64,000 nt of DNA from Arthrobacter pullicola (GTDB lineage Bacteria; Actinomycetota; Actinomycetes; Actinomycetales; Micrococcaceae): assembly GCF_014836875.1 (NCBI RefSeq), contig NZ_JACSQC010000003.1, forward strand, positions 387,769 through 451,768, written 5' to 3'. The position numbers and the translations under genes were made by a program. Below are positions 36,060 through 44,931 of the stretch, piece after piece (the stretch's first letter is position 1; the number at the start of each line of letters is the position of its first letter). The notes below the pieces were generated by a model that ran no database searches, had not been told where the DNA came from, and worked only from the letters and a program-made list of their open reading frames with translations.

Positions 36060-37721
36060 CTACAAGGCGTCCCGCCGCCGCTGCCTGCGGGCAGACCACG
36101 CGAGGTAGCCGCCCAGTACCCCCGTTGAGGCCAGGCCGGCGCCCATCAGCGGCGCCTGCCAGCTGCGCCACCGATCGGCGTCACCGAGCGTCAGTTCACC
36201 AACTCCCCGGATAAAGGCCGCGGCGAAGATCGCTGCCACCATCCGGTTTCCCACCCGCTCCAACCGCTCCACCACCGGAACCAGGTCACCGGCGCGCAGG
36301 TGGACCTCCATCCCTTCGAAGTCCAGGGTATTGATCAGCCGCTGCACTTGGCCGGGCAGCTCCGTGCCCAGTTCCAGCAGCTCTCCCCCGGCTTTGCCCA
36401 GCCGCTTCGCGTAGTTGACCGGATTAAGCTGTTCCATGGTCATCCGCTTGGCGTACGGGGCCAGCGTTTGGCCCATGCTGAAGTCCGGGTCCAGCACTTC
36501 GCCCATGCCCTCGGTCATGATCAGCATCCGCAGCAGCAGGGCCACCTCGCGGGGCAGCTGGAGGTGGTGGTTGCGGATGATCCCAAGCCCCTCGCTGATA
36601 ATCCTGCCGACCGGGGCGTCCCGCAGCGTGCGGCCTGAATAAAGCCGGATGAGTCCGGCAAGGTCCATCCGCAGCTTCACCCTGTCCGGACGGGTCTGGG
36701 CAACCGTCATGCGGACGAGTGCCGATGCCATCCGTTCCGGGTCCTTGCGGATGACGGCGATGAACAGGGCGGCCAGCTGTCCGCGCAGTTTGTCGTCCAG
36801 CTCCCCCACCATGCCAAAGTCGATGAGACCGATCTGGGAATTGGGCTGAACGAAGATGTTCCCGGGGTGGGGATCGGCGTGGAAGAGCCCAAACTCGAAC
36901 ACCATTTTCATTTCCGCGTCGGCAGCCGTGGCTGCCAGTGCCCTGCGGTCCACGCCCGCGGCGTCCAGCGCCGCCGTGTCGGTGACTTTCATGCCGCGCA
37001 GGCGCTGCATGGTCAGGACCTTGTGGGTGCTGTGCTGCCAGTAGATCCGCGGGATGATGACCGCGGCGTCATCGGCGAAATTCACCGCGAAGCGGTCGGC
37101 GTTGCGGCCTTCCTGCACGTAGTCCAGTTCCTGGCGGAGCGTGGATGCGAATTCATCCATGAAGCCTTTGACGTCGTAGTCCCGCGCGGCCTCCCAGCGT
37201 TTGCTGGCATGGGCCGCCAGGGACTGCAGGATGGAGAGGTCCGCTTCGACGTCGGGAACGATGCCGGGACGCCGGACCTTCACCACCACGTCCGTGCCGT
37301 CCTTGAGCCGGGCACCGTACGCCTGGCCAATCGAGGCGCTCGCAATGGGGGTGGTGTCGAAGGAAGCGAAGACGTTGAGGGGATCGTCACCGATTTCCTG
37401 CCTGAGTTCCTCGCGCACGGCCTCCCAGGGCGCGGGAGCAGCCCGATCCTGAAGTTTGGCCAGCTCCTCCATATAGGCCGGGGGAAGCAGGTCCGACCGT
37501 GTGGAGAGCAGCTGCCCCAGCTTCACATACGTTGGTCCCAGCTCTTCCAAAGCACGGCGCAGGTATTCCGGGCTTGCGGTCTTGGGGCCCGCAGCCTCGC
37601 CGGCGGGCCGTTTGCGAAACGGCAGCCGGGCTTCCAGGCCGGACACAGAGACCAGATAGCCCAGTCCGTTCCGGTAGAGAATCTCGGCCATCTGCCGGTA
37701 CCGGTCAAAGTTGCTCTTCAT
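36060..37721 (-). CDS. ABC1/UbiB (ADCK) family atypical kinase
   Basis: A 553-residue UbiB-family protein. The family-specific K-x-G-Q motif is PTYVKLGQLLSTRSDLLP (about residues 59-76). A nucleotide-binding segment reads IASASIGQAYGARL, with VVVKVRRPGI after it. The catalytic region has HADPHPGNIFV and LIDFGMVG. The C-terminus ends with two hydrophobic segments (about residues 495-545), which anchor it to the membrane. UbiB proteins are small-molecule kinases or ATPases that support quinone synthesis; in actinobacteria a role with menaquinone lipids is possible. The ATG at 37721 (MKSNFDRYRQM) is preceded by AAGGAA. Confidence 0.93.
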   Translation of the reverse strand: MKSNFDRYRQMAEILYRNGLGYLVSVSGLEARLPFRKRPAGEAAGPKTASPEYLRRALEELGPTYVKLGQLLSTRSDLLPPAYMEELAKLQDRAAPAPWEAVREELRQEIGDDPLNVFASFDTTPIASASIGQAYGARLKDGTDVVVKVRRPGIVPDVEADLSILQSLAAHASKRWEAARDYDVKGFMDEFASTLRQELDYVQEGRNADRFAVNFADDAAVIIPRIYWQHSTHKVLTMQRLRGMKVTDTAALDAAGVDRRALAATAADAEMKMVFEFGLFHADPHPGNIFVQPNSQIGLIDFGMVGELDDKLRGQLAALFIAVIRKDPERMASALVRMTVAQTRPDRVKLRMDLAGLIRLYSGRTLRDAPVGRIISEGLGIIRNHHLQLPREVALLLRMLIMTEGMGEVLDPDFSMGQTLAPYAKRMTMEQLNPVNYAKRLGKAGGELLELGTELPGQVQRLINTLDFEGMEVHLRAGDLVPVVERLERVGNRMVAAIFAAAFIRGVGELTLGDADRWRSWQAPLMGAGLASTGVLGGYLAWSARRQRRRDAL

Positions 37722-37805
37722 TTCCTTCTTCCCCTCGGGCCGTCGCGGCGGATGCACGGCCCTACAGGGAACGATAGCCGTGCCGGCCGGCCGGGCACAG
37801 GGACC

Positions 37806-39125
37806 TCAGGCCGGTACGTGCCGCGGAACCTTGCCCGCGGCGTCGGACAGCACGGCTGCGAAGGTACCCGCGACGAGCAGGGCCGCGATGCTGCAGCCCA
37901 CTACGGCCAGCGGCAGGACCCAGCTCCCTGTAGCAGTGTGCAGGCTGCCTAGAATCACCGGTCCGGCGGCGGCTACCAGGTAGCCGCCGCCCTGCACCAG
38001 TGCCGAAACCTGGCCTGCCTGGCGCGGCCCGCCACCCAGCCGCACCAGGATCAGGAAGATCACGGTGATTCCGGCTCCCTGGGCAACGCCTCCGGCGGTG
38101 ACCCAGACGGCCCAACCGGCCGGTGCCAGCAGCAGCCCCAGGGGCAGCATGGCCCAGGCAGCGCAGGTCAGCCACAGCAGTGTCCGGCTTCGAAGGCGGC
38201 GGGCCAACAGCGGTACGGCCAAAGCCCCGGCAATTGCGGGCCCCTGGAACAGCGAGGCACCCGCGCCTGCCGCAGTGGTATCCAGGCCGGCGACATCGGA
38301 GAGCAGCGTGGGCAGCCAGGTGGAGACGGCGTAGAAGGCGAAGGCCTGACCGCTGAAGGCGATCAGGAGGATCCACGCGGCTGGAAGCCGCCACCCGGAT
38401 CGTTCCGCGGCAGGAGCCTCCGGATTTGCGGGCCGGCCACCCGGCCGGCGCGCAGTTTCGTCCCCCTGCCCCGGTCCGTGGACTGCAGTCCGCTTAGTTT
38501 CGTCCGATCCGAGGAGGAAAACACGCCACCCCACCAGGGTCAGCCAGGCCAGCGCTGCCACAAGCGCCAGGGGGCCCCACAGGACCATCGCCGTGCGCCA
38601 GCCGAAGGCCTCTGCAAGAGGTGCCGTGATGACCAGCGTCGTCATCGATCCGATGTTCATCGCTGCGGTGTACACGCCGGTAACCAGGGGCACACGGGCC
38701 GGCGGGATGTCACGGCGGATCACCACAGGGACCAGGACATTGCCGACGGCGATCGAAGCGCCGATGACGACGGTTCCCGCGAGCGCCAGTTCGGCACCGC
38801 CGGAAGACCTCAGGACAGTTCCCGCAGCAACTCCTGCCAGGCAAAGGGCAATGGCCTGGTCCGGTCCGCTGCGCCGCAGCAGGGGCAGCGCCAGGAAGGA
38901 CACGACGCCGAAACAGGCGATCGGAAGGCTGGTCAGCAGGCCCGCTGTACCTACGGACATGCCCAGCTCCTGCTGCAGCAGTCCCAGGATCGGCGACGGC
39001 ACCACAATGGGTCCGCGGAGATTCAGGGCGATCAGGATGATGCCGGTCAGTGTCCCCCAGAACACCCAGCGCCCGGTCCGCTGCTTCCCGCCTCGTCCGG
39101 TGGCAGCTGGACTGTCCATGTGCAT
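37806..39125 (-). CDS. CynX/NimT family MFS transporter
   Basis: A 439-residue MFS protein of the cyanate/nitroimidazole (CynX/NimT) type with 12 predicted transmembrane segments. ILIALNLRGPIVVPSPILG at about residues 29-47 is the typical first segment of this family. The central cytoplasmic loop is extended (ETKRTAVHGPGQGDETARRP onward). No solute can be assigned. The gene stands alone on the minus strand between the UbiB-type kinase and the thioesterase. The ATG at 39125 is followed by another at 39119, and there is no strong ribosome-binding site. Confidence 0.88.
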   Translation of the reverse strand: MHMDSPAATGRGGKQRTGRWVFWGTLTGIILIALNLRGPIVVPSPILGLLQQELGMSVGTAGLLTSLPIACFGVVSFLALPLLRRSGPDQAIALCLAGVAAGTVLRSSGGAELALAGTVVIGASIAVGNVLVPVVIRRDIPPARVPLVTGVYTAAMNIGSMTTLVITAPLAEAFGWRTAMVLWGPLALVAALAWLTLVGWRVFLLGSDETKRTAVHGPGQGDETARRPGGRPANPEAPAAERSGWRLPAAWILLIAFSGQAFAFYAVSTWLPTLLSDVAGLDTTAAGAGASLFQGPAIAGALAVPLLARRLRSRTLLWLTCAAWAMLPLGLLLAPAGWAVWVTAGGVAQGAGITVIFLILVRLGGGPRQAGQVSALVQGGGYLVAAAGPVILGSLHTATGSWVLPLAVVGCSIAALLVAGTFAAVLSDAAGKVPRHVPA

Positions 39126-39230
39126 TGGTACCCGCTTCGCTGAAGGCTTGTTCGTTCCGCTCTGGCGGCCTTCCGCGATTCTGCCAGCTGGCGGCCCGGG
39201 TTAGCGTACCGGATCCCCAGTGTGACTTTC

Positions 39231-39686
39231 CTAGGCGGCTGTGAAGGCCGCTTCAGGCCGGGGCGGCCCCGCCGGAAGGTGGTGCTTGGGCAGGCGGTCA
39301 CGGTCGTATGTCACCTCGGTGTAGCCATGCGGCGCCGGGCGGCCATGCTCGTCGAGGTTGACGAAGACAATCCGTTCGATGGTCAGGATGCTGGACCGGG
39401 TAATCATGTTCCGGACTTCGGCCTGCATCGTCAGGGAGGTGGTGCCGAACTTCGTGGCCCGCAGCCCCATTTCGATCAGGTCACCCTGCTGGGCGGAACT
39501 CACGAAGTTGATTTCGGACATCAGTTTTGTCACCACACGGCCGTTCCCCATCTGGAGGATCGCGTAGATGGTCGCTTCCTCATCGATCCAGCGCAGCAGC
39601 GAGCCGCCAAAGAGGGTGCCGTTGGCGTTCAGGTCCTCAGGGCGGACCCATTTACGGGTGTGAAAGTTGATATTGCCGGATTCCAT
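39231..39686 (-). CDS. Hotdog acyl-CoA thioesterase (YciA/BACH-like)
   Basis: A 151-residue acyl-CoA thioesterase. It shows the family features NINFHTRKWVRPEDLNANGT, LFGGSLLRWIDEEATI (with the conserved Asp/Glu on the hotdog helix) and SEINFVSSAQQGDLIEMG. YciA- and BACH-type enzymes hydrolyse acyl-CoA to free acid and CoA in the cytoplasm. Of two in-frame ATGs (39698 and 39686) the second is preferred: TATGTT lies 7 nt upstream and there is no Shine-Dalgarno, fitting leaderless translation. The chain ends in an Ala/Pro-rich tail. It appears to be monocistronic. Confidence 0.92.
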   Translation of the reverse strand: MESGNINFHTRKWVRPEDLNANGTLFGGSLLRWIDEEATIYAILQMGNGRVVTKLMSEINFVSSAQQGDLIEMGLRATKFGTTSLTMQAEVRNMITRSSILTIERIVFVNLDEHGRPAPHGYTEVTYDRDRLPKHHLPAGPPRPEAAFTAA

Positions 39687-39801
39687 ATTTAATAACATAT
39701 CGCCGCATCAAGCCGGTCCGGGCACTCCGAGAGCACTCTCACAGCCCCCTGTTGCGGGCGTCGCAGGCGGCGCCAGAGGGTCCGCCAGCGCAGGAAAGCC
39801 G

Positions 39802-40452
39802 CTACGGAGATGAATGCCCCGGGGGTGCCTCCCCCAGGTGCCGGCCTGCGCCGGAACCGTCCGGTCCCTGGTCGAGCCGGAACGGCCCCAGAAGGTCCGA
39901 ACGGGCACCCATCTGCAGCTGCGCGCTAACCGGTACGCTGCCGTCAGCATTCATCACCACCACGGTCCAGCTGCCATCGTCCAGGTTCCAGCTCATTTCC
40001 TGCAGCCCCTGCCCGGAGGAGGCCGCCGCCCAGAACTCCTGTTCACCCGGCGGCGCAGGGACCGCTGTACCTTCGATTTCGCGGAAGTAGGCGTTGAACG
40101 GTTCGAAAGTCACCTCCCGCAGTTCACTGTGCGCCACCCCGGAGAGATACCGGTTCACATCCGCCGTGGGACCGATGCCCAAGAAAAGCTCCTGGTCCGG
40201 GGCCACAGCCTGGCCGCGCACCACAATCGTGCCGACTGCATCCTCGCTGGACACTCCTCCGCCAACACTGAACGGCTCAGTGGTCATGGCATGGGAATCA
40301 ACCTGGTAGACCTCCTGCGGTACGGAAAGAAACTCCCCGGAGGCCTGCCGGGTGTTGAGGAAGCCCACTGCGGCGCCGGCGATACCAGTACCGAACCCGA
40401 GTAGGACCAGCAGGCTGCCCGCTATGATCATGACGATTTTGCCGGCGCGCAT
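39802..40452 (-). CDS. Membrane-anchored hypothetical protein
   Basis: A 216-residue protein with one N-terminal transmembrane segment (KIVMIIAGSLLVLLGFGTGI, about residues 5-30) and a mostly beta extracytoplasmic domain. Visible segments include DAVGTIVVRGQAVAPDQELF, TADVNRYLSGVAHSELREVT and EMSWNLDDGSWTVVVMNADG. The last resembles sequences in actinobacterial membrane proteins of unknown function. A frame open to 40569 overlaps the ligase gene, and the ATG at 40452 with GGAGG upstream is a better start. I do not recognise a function. Confidence 0.72.
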   Translation of the reverse strand: MRAGKIVMIIAGSLLVLLGFGTGIAGAAVGFLNTRQASGEFLSVPQEVYQVDSHAMTTEPFSVGGGVSSEDAVGTIVVRGQAVAPDQELFLGIGPTADVNRYLSGVAHSELREVTFEPFNAYFREIEGTAVPAPPGEQEFWAAASSGQGLQEMSWNLDDGSWTVVVMNADGSVPVSAQLQMGARSDLLGPFRLDQGPDGSGAGRHLGEAPPGHSSP

Positions 40453-40537
40453 AGTGGTACGTCCCTCCGGTGTCCCGGACTGCGGTCCCCTCGTTTTCAG
40501 GGTCTTCCCGTCCCTGAATGGTGTCAAGGACGAAGCG

Positions 40538-41620
40538 CTAGCCCGCAGGTTCCTGAAGCACGTCGGCAAGGTCGAACCGCACGGGTTCCTCCAGCTGGGC
40601 GTAGCCGCAGGATGCGGGGTCGCGGTCCGGACGCCAGCGCACGAAGCTTGGCGGGTGCCGGAAGCGCGGACCCTCCATATGGTCGTACGCCACTTCCACC
40701 ACCCGCTCAGGGCGCAGCGGGGTAAACGAGAGGTCCTTCGCCCCGGTCCACCGGCTGCCTTCGGCGTTCCGCGGGGTCCGGGTCCCGGTATCCTGCCCCG
40801 CTTCCGCTTCGGCCCATGGATGGCCGCTGTCCCATGTCACGAGCGGCTGAAGCTCCTTGAAGAGTTCCTTGCGCCGCTCCATGGAGAAGGCACCGATGAC
40901 GCCCACACTGGCCAGGACGCCGTCGTCGCCGTAAAGCCCCAGCAGCAGGGAACCAATCCTGTCCTCCCCGCTTTTGTGCACCCGGTACCCGGCCAGGACA
41001 CAGTCGGCCGTGCGGCGGTGCTTGACCTTGAACATGGTCCGCTTTCCGGGTTCATACGCACCCGCCAGCGGCTTGGCGAGTACACCGTCCAATCCTGCTC
41101 CTTCGAACCGGCTGAACCAGTCCCGGGCGGTGTCCGGCTCCAGGGTCTGCCGGGTAAGGTGCAGGCGGCCGGCCGCGGCACCAAGCAAAGCTTCCAGCGC
41201 TGCCCGCCGTTCCTGGAACGGGTGGCCCGTGAGATCCTGCCTGCCCTGAGCCAGCAGGTCGAAAGCCACGAAGGACGCCGGCGTCTGCCCGGCCAGCAGC
41301 TTCACCCGGCTGGCCGCCGGATGGATGCGCTGCTGCAGCTGATCGAAATCCAGCCGGGTGCCTTCGGCGTTTACCAGGATGATTTCCCCGTCCACCACGC
41401 ATTTTTCCGGCAGGCCTGCCCGGAAGGCGTCCACCAGTTCCGGGAAATAGCGGTTTAGTGCCCGCCCGTTGCGGCTGGCAACCTCCACCTCGGCCCCGTC
41501 ACGGAAAACGATCGCGCGGAAACCGTCCCATTTGGGTTCATAGGCAAACCCGCCCTCCGGAACGCCATCCACGGCCTTGGCCAGCATGGGTTCAACGGGC
41601 GGCATCAGCGGCAATTCCAT
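40538..41620 (-). CDS. ATP-dependent DNA ligase (LigC type)
   Basis: A 360-residue ATP-dependent DNA ligase. The adenylation Lys is K30 in motif I (EPKWDGFRA). Motif III/IIIa is visible as VVDGEIILVNAEGTRLDFD, motif IV as LDGVLAKPLAGAYEPG and motif V as MFKVKHRRTADCVLAGYRV. An OB-fold domain follows to the end. There is no fused polymerase or nuclease domain, so it is of LigC type rather than LigD. In mycobacteria LigC has been linked to base-excision and end-joining repair. A strong AAAGG(T) lies just upstream of the ATG. It is divergent from the dihydropteroate synthase-like gene. Confidence 0.93.
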   Translation of the reverse strand: MELPLMPPVEPMLAKAVDGVPEGGFAYEPKWDGFRAIVFRDGAEVEVASRNGRALNRYFPELVDAFRAGLPEKCVVDGEIILVNAEGTRLDFDQLQQRIHPAASRVKLLAGQTPASFVAFDLLAQGRQDLTGHPFQERRAALEALLGAAAGRLHLTRQTLEPDTARDWFSRFEGAGLDGVLAKPLAGAYEPGKRTMFKVKHRRTADCVLAGYRVHKSGEDRIGSLLLGLYGDDGVLASVGVIGAFSMERRKELFKELQPLVTWDSGHPWAEAEAGQDTGTRTPRNAEGSRWTGAKDLSFTPLRPERVVEVAYDHMEGPRFRHPPSFVRWRPDRDPASCGYAQLEEPVRFDLADVLQEPAG

Positions 41621-41678
41621 GACTTACCTTTCGGCGGCGGGCATCTCCTTCGGCTGTGCTCCACCGTAGGATGCAATG

Positions 41679-42674
41679 ATGAGCCTGAACAGCACCGCAT
41701 CACGCCCGGAACGCTCCGGAAACGGAACAGGCCCGGCACCGGGCGGCCTGGATACGGCCGGCGCCTATCAGCCACCCCTGCTGCATCCGGTCCACCACAT
41801 CGGCGCCCGGACCCTGGATTTCCGCCGCCGGGTGGCACTGATGGCGATCATCAACCGGACGCCGGACTCCTTCTACGACGGCGGTGCCACCTTTGCACTG
41901 GATGCAGCGGTGGAGGCTGCCCGGCAGGCGGTGCACGACGGCGCCGACTGGGTTGACATCGGAGGGGTGCCCTTCGCTCCCGGTCCGGCGCTGGGGGCTG
42001 AACAGGAAGCCGCCAGGGTGGTTCCGGTCATCGCGGCGGTCCGTGAGTCTTCGGACGTGATCATTTCCGCAGACACTTTCCTGCCTGCCGTGGCGGAAGC
42101 TGCGATCGAGGCAGGCGCAACCGTCATCAACGACACCACCGGGCTGCACAATCCCGATCTGGCGAGGGTCGCAGCGCGGGCCGGTGTCCATCTGGTCATC
42201 ACCCACAGCTTGGCTGCTCCCCGCGCCGTGTACCCGCGGCCGCAGTATGGCGACGTCGCCTCCGAGGTGGCGGAATTCCTGCGCCGGCGCAGCGGCTATG
42301 CCCAGGAGCTCGGGGTCCCGCCGGAGAAGATCATTATTGACCCCGGACATGACCTGAATAAGAACACCCTCCATTCCCTGGAACTCACCCGCCGGCTGTC
42401 CCAGGTGGCCGCCGTTGGCTACCCGGTGCTCGCCGCCGTCTCCAATAAGGATTTCATCGGCGAGACGCTGGACGCGCCGAAGGCTGCCCGGGTGGAAGGC
42501 TCACTTGCCGCTGGCATCGTCAGCATTATGAACGGCGCCCGGATCCTGCGCATGCACAACGTGGGCGCTGCCAGCAGCGCCATCCGGATGACGGAGGCTA
42601 TCCTCGGCTGGCGGGACCCGGCGTACCTGCGGCACAACATGGGCGAGGCCAACGAACCGGCGTCCGGGCTATGA
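41679..42674 (+). CDS. Dihydropteroate synthase-like protein, FolP2 type
   Basis: A 331-residue TIM-barrel protein of the dihydropteroate synthase family. The first family motif reads MAIINRTPDSFYDGG where canonical enzymes have (N)VTPDSFSDGG. The following GGESTRPG motif is replaced by VDIGGVPFAPGP. NDTTGL and IIIDPGHDLNKNTLHSLEL are kept. These changes match the second, non-canonical FolP paralogue of actinobacteria, so normal sulfonamide-target activity is doubtful. The second ATG (41679) is preferred to 41676 because TAGGAT then lies 6 nt upstream (leaderless). The stop overlaps the next gene (ATGA). Confidence 0.85.
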   Translation: MSLNSTASRPERSGNGTGPAPGGLDTAGAYQPPLLHPVHHIGARTLDFRRRVALMAIINRTPDSFYDGGATFALDAAVEAARQAVHDGADWVDIGGVPFAPGPALGAEQEAARVVPVIAAVRESSDVIISADTFLPAVAEAAIEAGATVINDTTGLHNPDLARVAARAGVHLVITHSLAAPRAVYPRPQYGDVASEVAEFLRRRSGYAQELGVPPEKIIIDPGHDLNKNTLHSLELTRRLSQVAAVGYPVLAAVSNKDFIGETLDAPKAARVEGSLAAGIVSIMNGARILRMHNVGAASSAIRMTEAILGWRDPAYLRHNMGEANEPASGL

Positions 42675-43441
42675 GCGCGGAGATCGCCTTCCCCGGCGGG
42701 TCCGGTCCCCTCAGCGATGACCAGCTGCTGGCTGCCTACGCCTGGGACGAAGAGACTCCTGGCCGGCAGCGCCCGGTTTTCCGGTTCAACTTCGTCGTCT
42801 CAGCCGATGGTGCTGCCGCCGTGGACGGGCGGTCGGGGGGACTCGGAGACGACGCCGACCGCCGGGTGTTCGCCCTCCTGAGGCGCACGTGCGACGCCGT
42901 TCTGGTGGGTGCGGGAACCGTGCGCACGGAAGGTTACGCCGGAGACCTGGTGGGTGCCGGTACCCGGGCCTGGCGTGCCGAACGGAACATGCAGCCCCAT
43001 CCCGGACTCGTCATCGTTTCCGGCACGCTGGACCTGGACCCGGACAGCCCCCTCTTTTCCCAGGCACCGGTGCGGCCCCTGCTCCTGACGGCAGCGATCG
43101 CACCGCCCGGGCGCCGGAAGGCGCTGGAGAAGGTTGCGGACGTTGCCGTGGCCGGAGCCCGGACCGTGGAACCGGACCAGGCAGCACGGGTGCTCGCGGA
43201 ACGCGGATTTGACCGGGTCCTCTGCGAAGGCGGCCCGCACCTGTTCGGCGCCTTCCAGGCCGCCGGGCTGGTGGACGGACTCTGCCTGACGCTCTCCGCC
43301 GTGACTACGGCGGGAACTGCTCCCCGCATCACGGCGGGGGCCCCGGAAATGACACCCCGCCCGTTGGAACTGGCGCATGTCCTGCGCAGCGGAGATACCC
43401 TGCTGCTGCGCTACCGGTCCCCTGGGCCAGCCAGCGGCTAG
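42671..43441 (+). CDS. RibD C-terminal-like pyrimidine reductase / DHFR-like protein
   Basis: A 256-residue RibD C-terminal (bacterial bifunctional deaminase-reductase) domain protein with no deaminase part. [20 protein letters not shown] begins the DHFR-like fold, and [20 protein letters not shown] and [20 protein letters not shown] are conserved NADPH/substrate segments. Related stand-alone proteins in mycobacteria (Rv2671) have been shown to reduce dihydrofolate weakly. It is coupled to the FolP2-like gene by a 4-nt overlap, which suggests a joint pterin or flavin role. Its 3' end overlaps the convergent lpdA stop by 4 bp. Confidence 0.87.
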   Translation: MSAEIAFPGGSGPLSDDQLLAAYAWDEETPGRQRPVFRFNFVVSADGAAAVDGRSGGLGDDADRRVFALLRRTCDAVLVGAGTVRTEGYAGDLVGAGTRAWRAERNMQPHPGLVIVSGTLDLDPDSPLFSQAPVRPLLLTAAIAPPGRRKALEKVADVAVAGARTVEPDQAARVLAERGFDRVLCEGGPHLFGAFQAAGLVDGLCLTLSAVTTAGTAPRITAGAPEMTPRPLELAHVLRSGDTLLLRYRSPGPASG

Positions 43442-44838
43442 AGGTTGATCATGTGCCCGGACAGCCCGTGGAAGGCTTCCTGGAGCGCTTCACTCAGGGT
43501 TGGATGGGTGTGGACATTCCTGGCGAGTTCAGCCGCAGTCAGATCCCACTTCTGGGCCAGGGTCAGTTCCGGCAGCAGCTCGGAGACGTCGGGGCCGATC
43601 AGGTGCCCGCCGAGCAATTCGCCGTAGGCCGAGTCCGCGATCAGCTTCACGAACCCCACGGGTTCGCCGAGCCCGTGGGCCTTGCCGTTTGCGGTAAACG
43701 GGAACGTGCTGACCAGGACGTCGTGCCCCTCGTCCCGTGCCTGCTGTTCGGTGAGCCCGAAGCTGGCCACCTGCGGCTGGCAGAAAGTCGCCCGGGGCAT
43801 CATCCGGTATTCCCCCAGCGGCATCGTTTCGGCGTCCCCAATGGTCTCGGCCGCGACCACGCCCTGGGCCTCCGCTACGTGTGCGAGCTGCAGCTTGCCC
43901 GTGACATCGCCGATCGCGAACAGGTTCGGCACGCTGGTGCGCATGTAGTCATCGATCGCGATGGCACCCCGGTCCGTGATCTCCACGCCGGTGCGCTCGA
44001 GGCCAAAGCCTTCCAGGCGCGGTGCGAACCCGACGGACATCATCACCCGGTCCGCGTCGATGCTCTGCTTCGTGCCGGCCTTATCCGTGTAGGTGACTGT
44101 CACGGAGGATCCGTTGTCCGTCACCGTTTCCACCTTGGCTGAGGTATGGATGGAGATTCCGAGTTTCTTGTATTGCTTGGTGATCTCCTTGGAAACGTCG
44201 GCGTCCTCGTTCGGCAGGGCACGGTCCAGGAACTCGATGATGGTCACATCCACGCCGTAGCTGCGCAGGACGTAGCCGAACTCCATGCCGATCGCTCCCG
44301 CTCCCACAATCACCATCTTCGCGGGCAGGTCCCGGCTGAGGATCTGGGTTTCGTAGGTGACCACGTTGCCGCTTAGCTCAACGCCGGGAAGCAGCTTGAC
44401 TGTGGCACCCGTGGCGATGATGGCGTTCTCAAAGCTCACTTCCTCGGTGCCCCCTTTGCCAAGGGTGACCTCCAGCGTATGGGCGTCCTTGAAGCTGCCC
44501 CTGCCGTCGTACTCAGTGATTTTGTTCTTCTTCATCAAGTAGTGGACGCCCTTGACCCGGCCGTCGGCTACCTGCCGGCTGCGGTCAAAGGCGGCCCCGT
44601 AGTCGAAGCTCACCTCACCGCGGATGCCGAAGGTGTCTGCCTGCCGGGTGAAAAGCTGCGCCAGTTCCGCGTTGCGCAGGAGGGCCTTGGAAGGGATGCA
44701 GCCCACGTTCAGGCAGACACCGCCCCAGTATTTTTCCTCCACCACGGCGACGGTGAGTCCCAGCTGTGCTGCCCGGATCGCCGCCACGTACCCGCCGGGT
44801 CCGGCACCCAGGACTACGACGTCGTAATGTGCACTCAT
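43438..44838 (-). CDS. lpdA: Dihydrolipoyl dehydrogenase
   Basis: A 466-residue flavoprotein disulfide reductase, the E3 subunit of 2-oxoacid dehydrogenase complexes. The FAD-binding [10 protein letters not shown] is at residues 11-20. The redox-active disulfide is [20 protein letters not shown] (about residues 40-59). The NAD-binding [16 protein letters not shown] comes later, and the C-terminal interface ends with [19 protein letters not shown], carrying the catalytic His-x-x-x-x-Glu pair. The ATG has GAGGAG upstream. It is monocistronic, and E1/E2 genes are not in this window. Confidence 0.97.
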   Translation of the reverse strand: MSAHYDVVVLGAGPGGYVAAIRAAQLGLTVAVVEEKYWGGVCLNVGCIPSKALLRNAELAQLFTRQADTFGIRGEVSFDYGAAFDRSRQVADGRVKGVHYLMKKNKITEYDGRGSFKDAHTLEVTLGKGGTEEVSFENAIIATGATVKLLPGVELSGNVVTYETQILSRDLPAKMVIVGAGAIGMEFGYVLRSYGVDVTIIEFLDRALPNEDADVSKEITKQYKKLGISIHTSAKVETVTDNGSSVTVTYTDKAGTKQSIDADRVMMSVGFAPRLEGFGLERTGVEITDRGAIAIDDYMRTSVPNLFAIGDVTGKLQLAHVAEAQGVVAAETIGDAETMPLGEYRMMPRATFCQPQVASFGLTEQQARDEGHDVLVSTFPFTANGKAHGLGEPVGFVKLIADSAYGELLGGHLIGPDVSELLPELTLAQKWDLTAAELARNVHTHPTLSEALQEAFHGLSGHMINL

Positions 44839-44931
44839 GCTGGCTCCTCATCAGATGTGAACAGGCAGGAAAACGGCAGGCTCGCTTAAGACTCTCACGC
44901 GGCGCCGCGGACTGAAATGGATACGCCTGCC

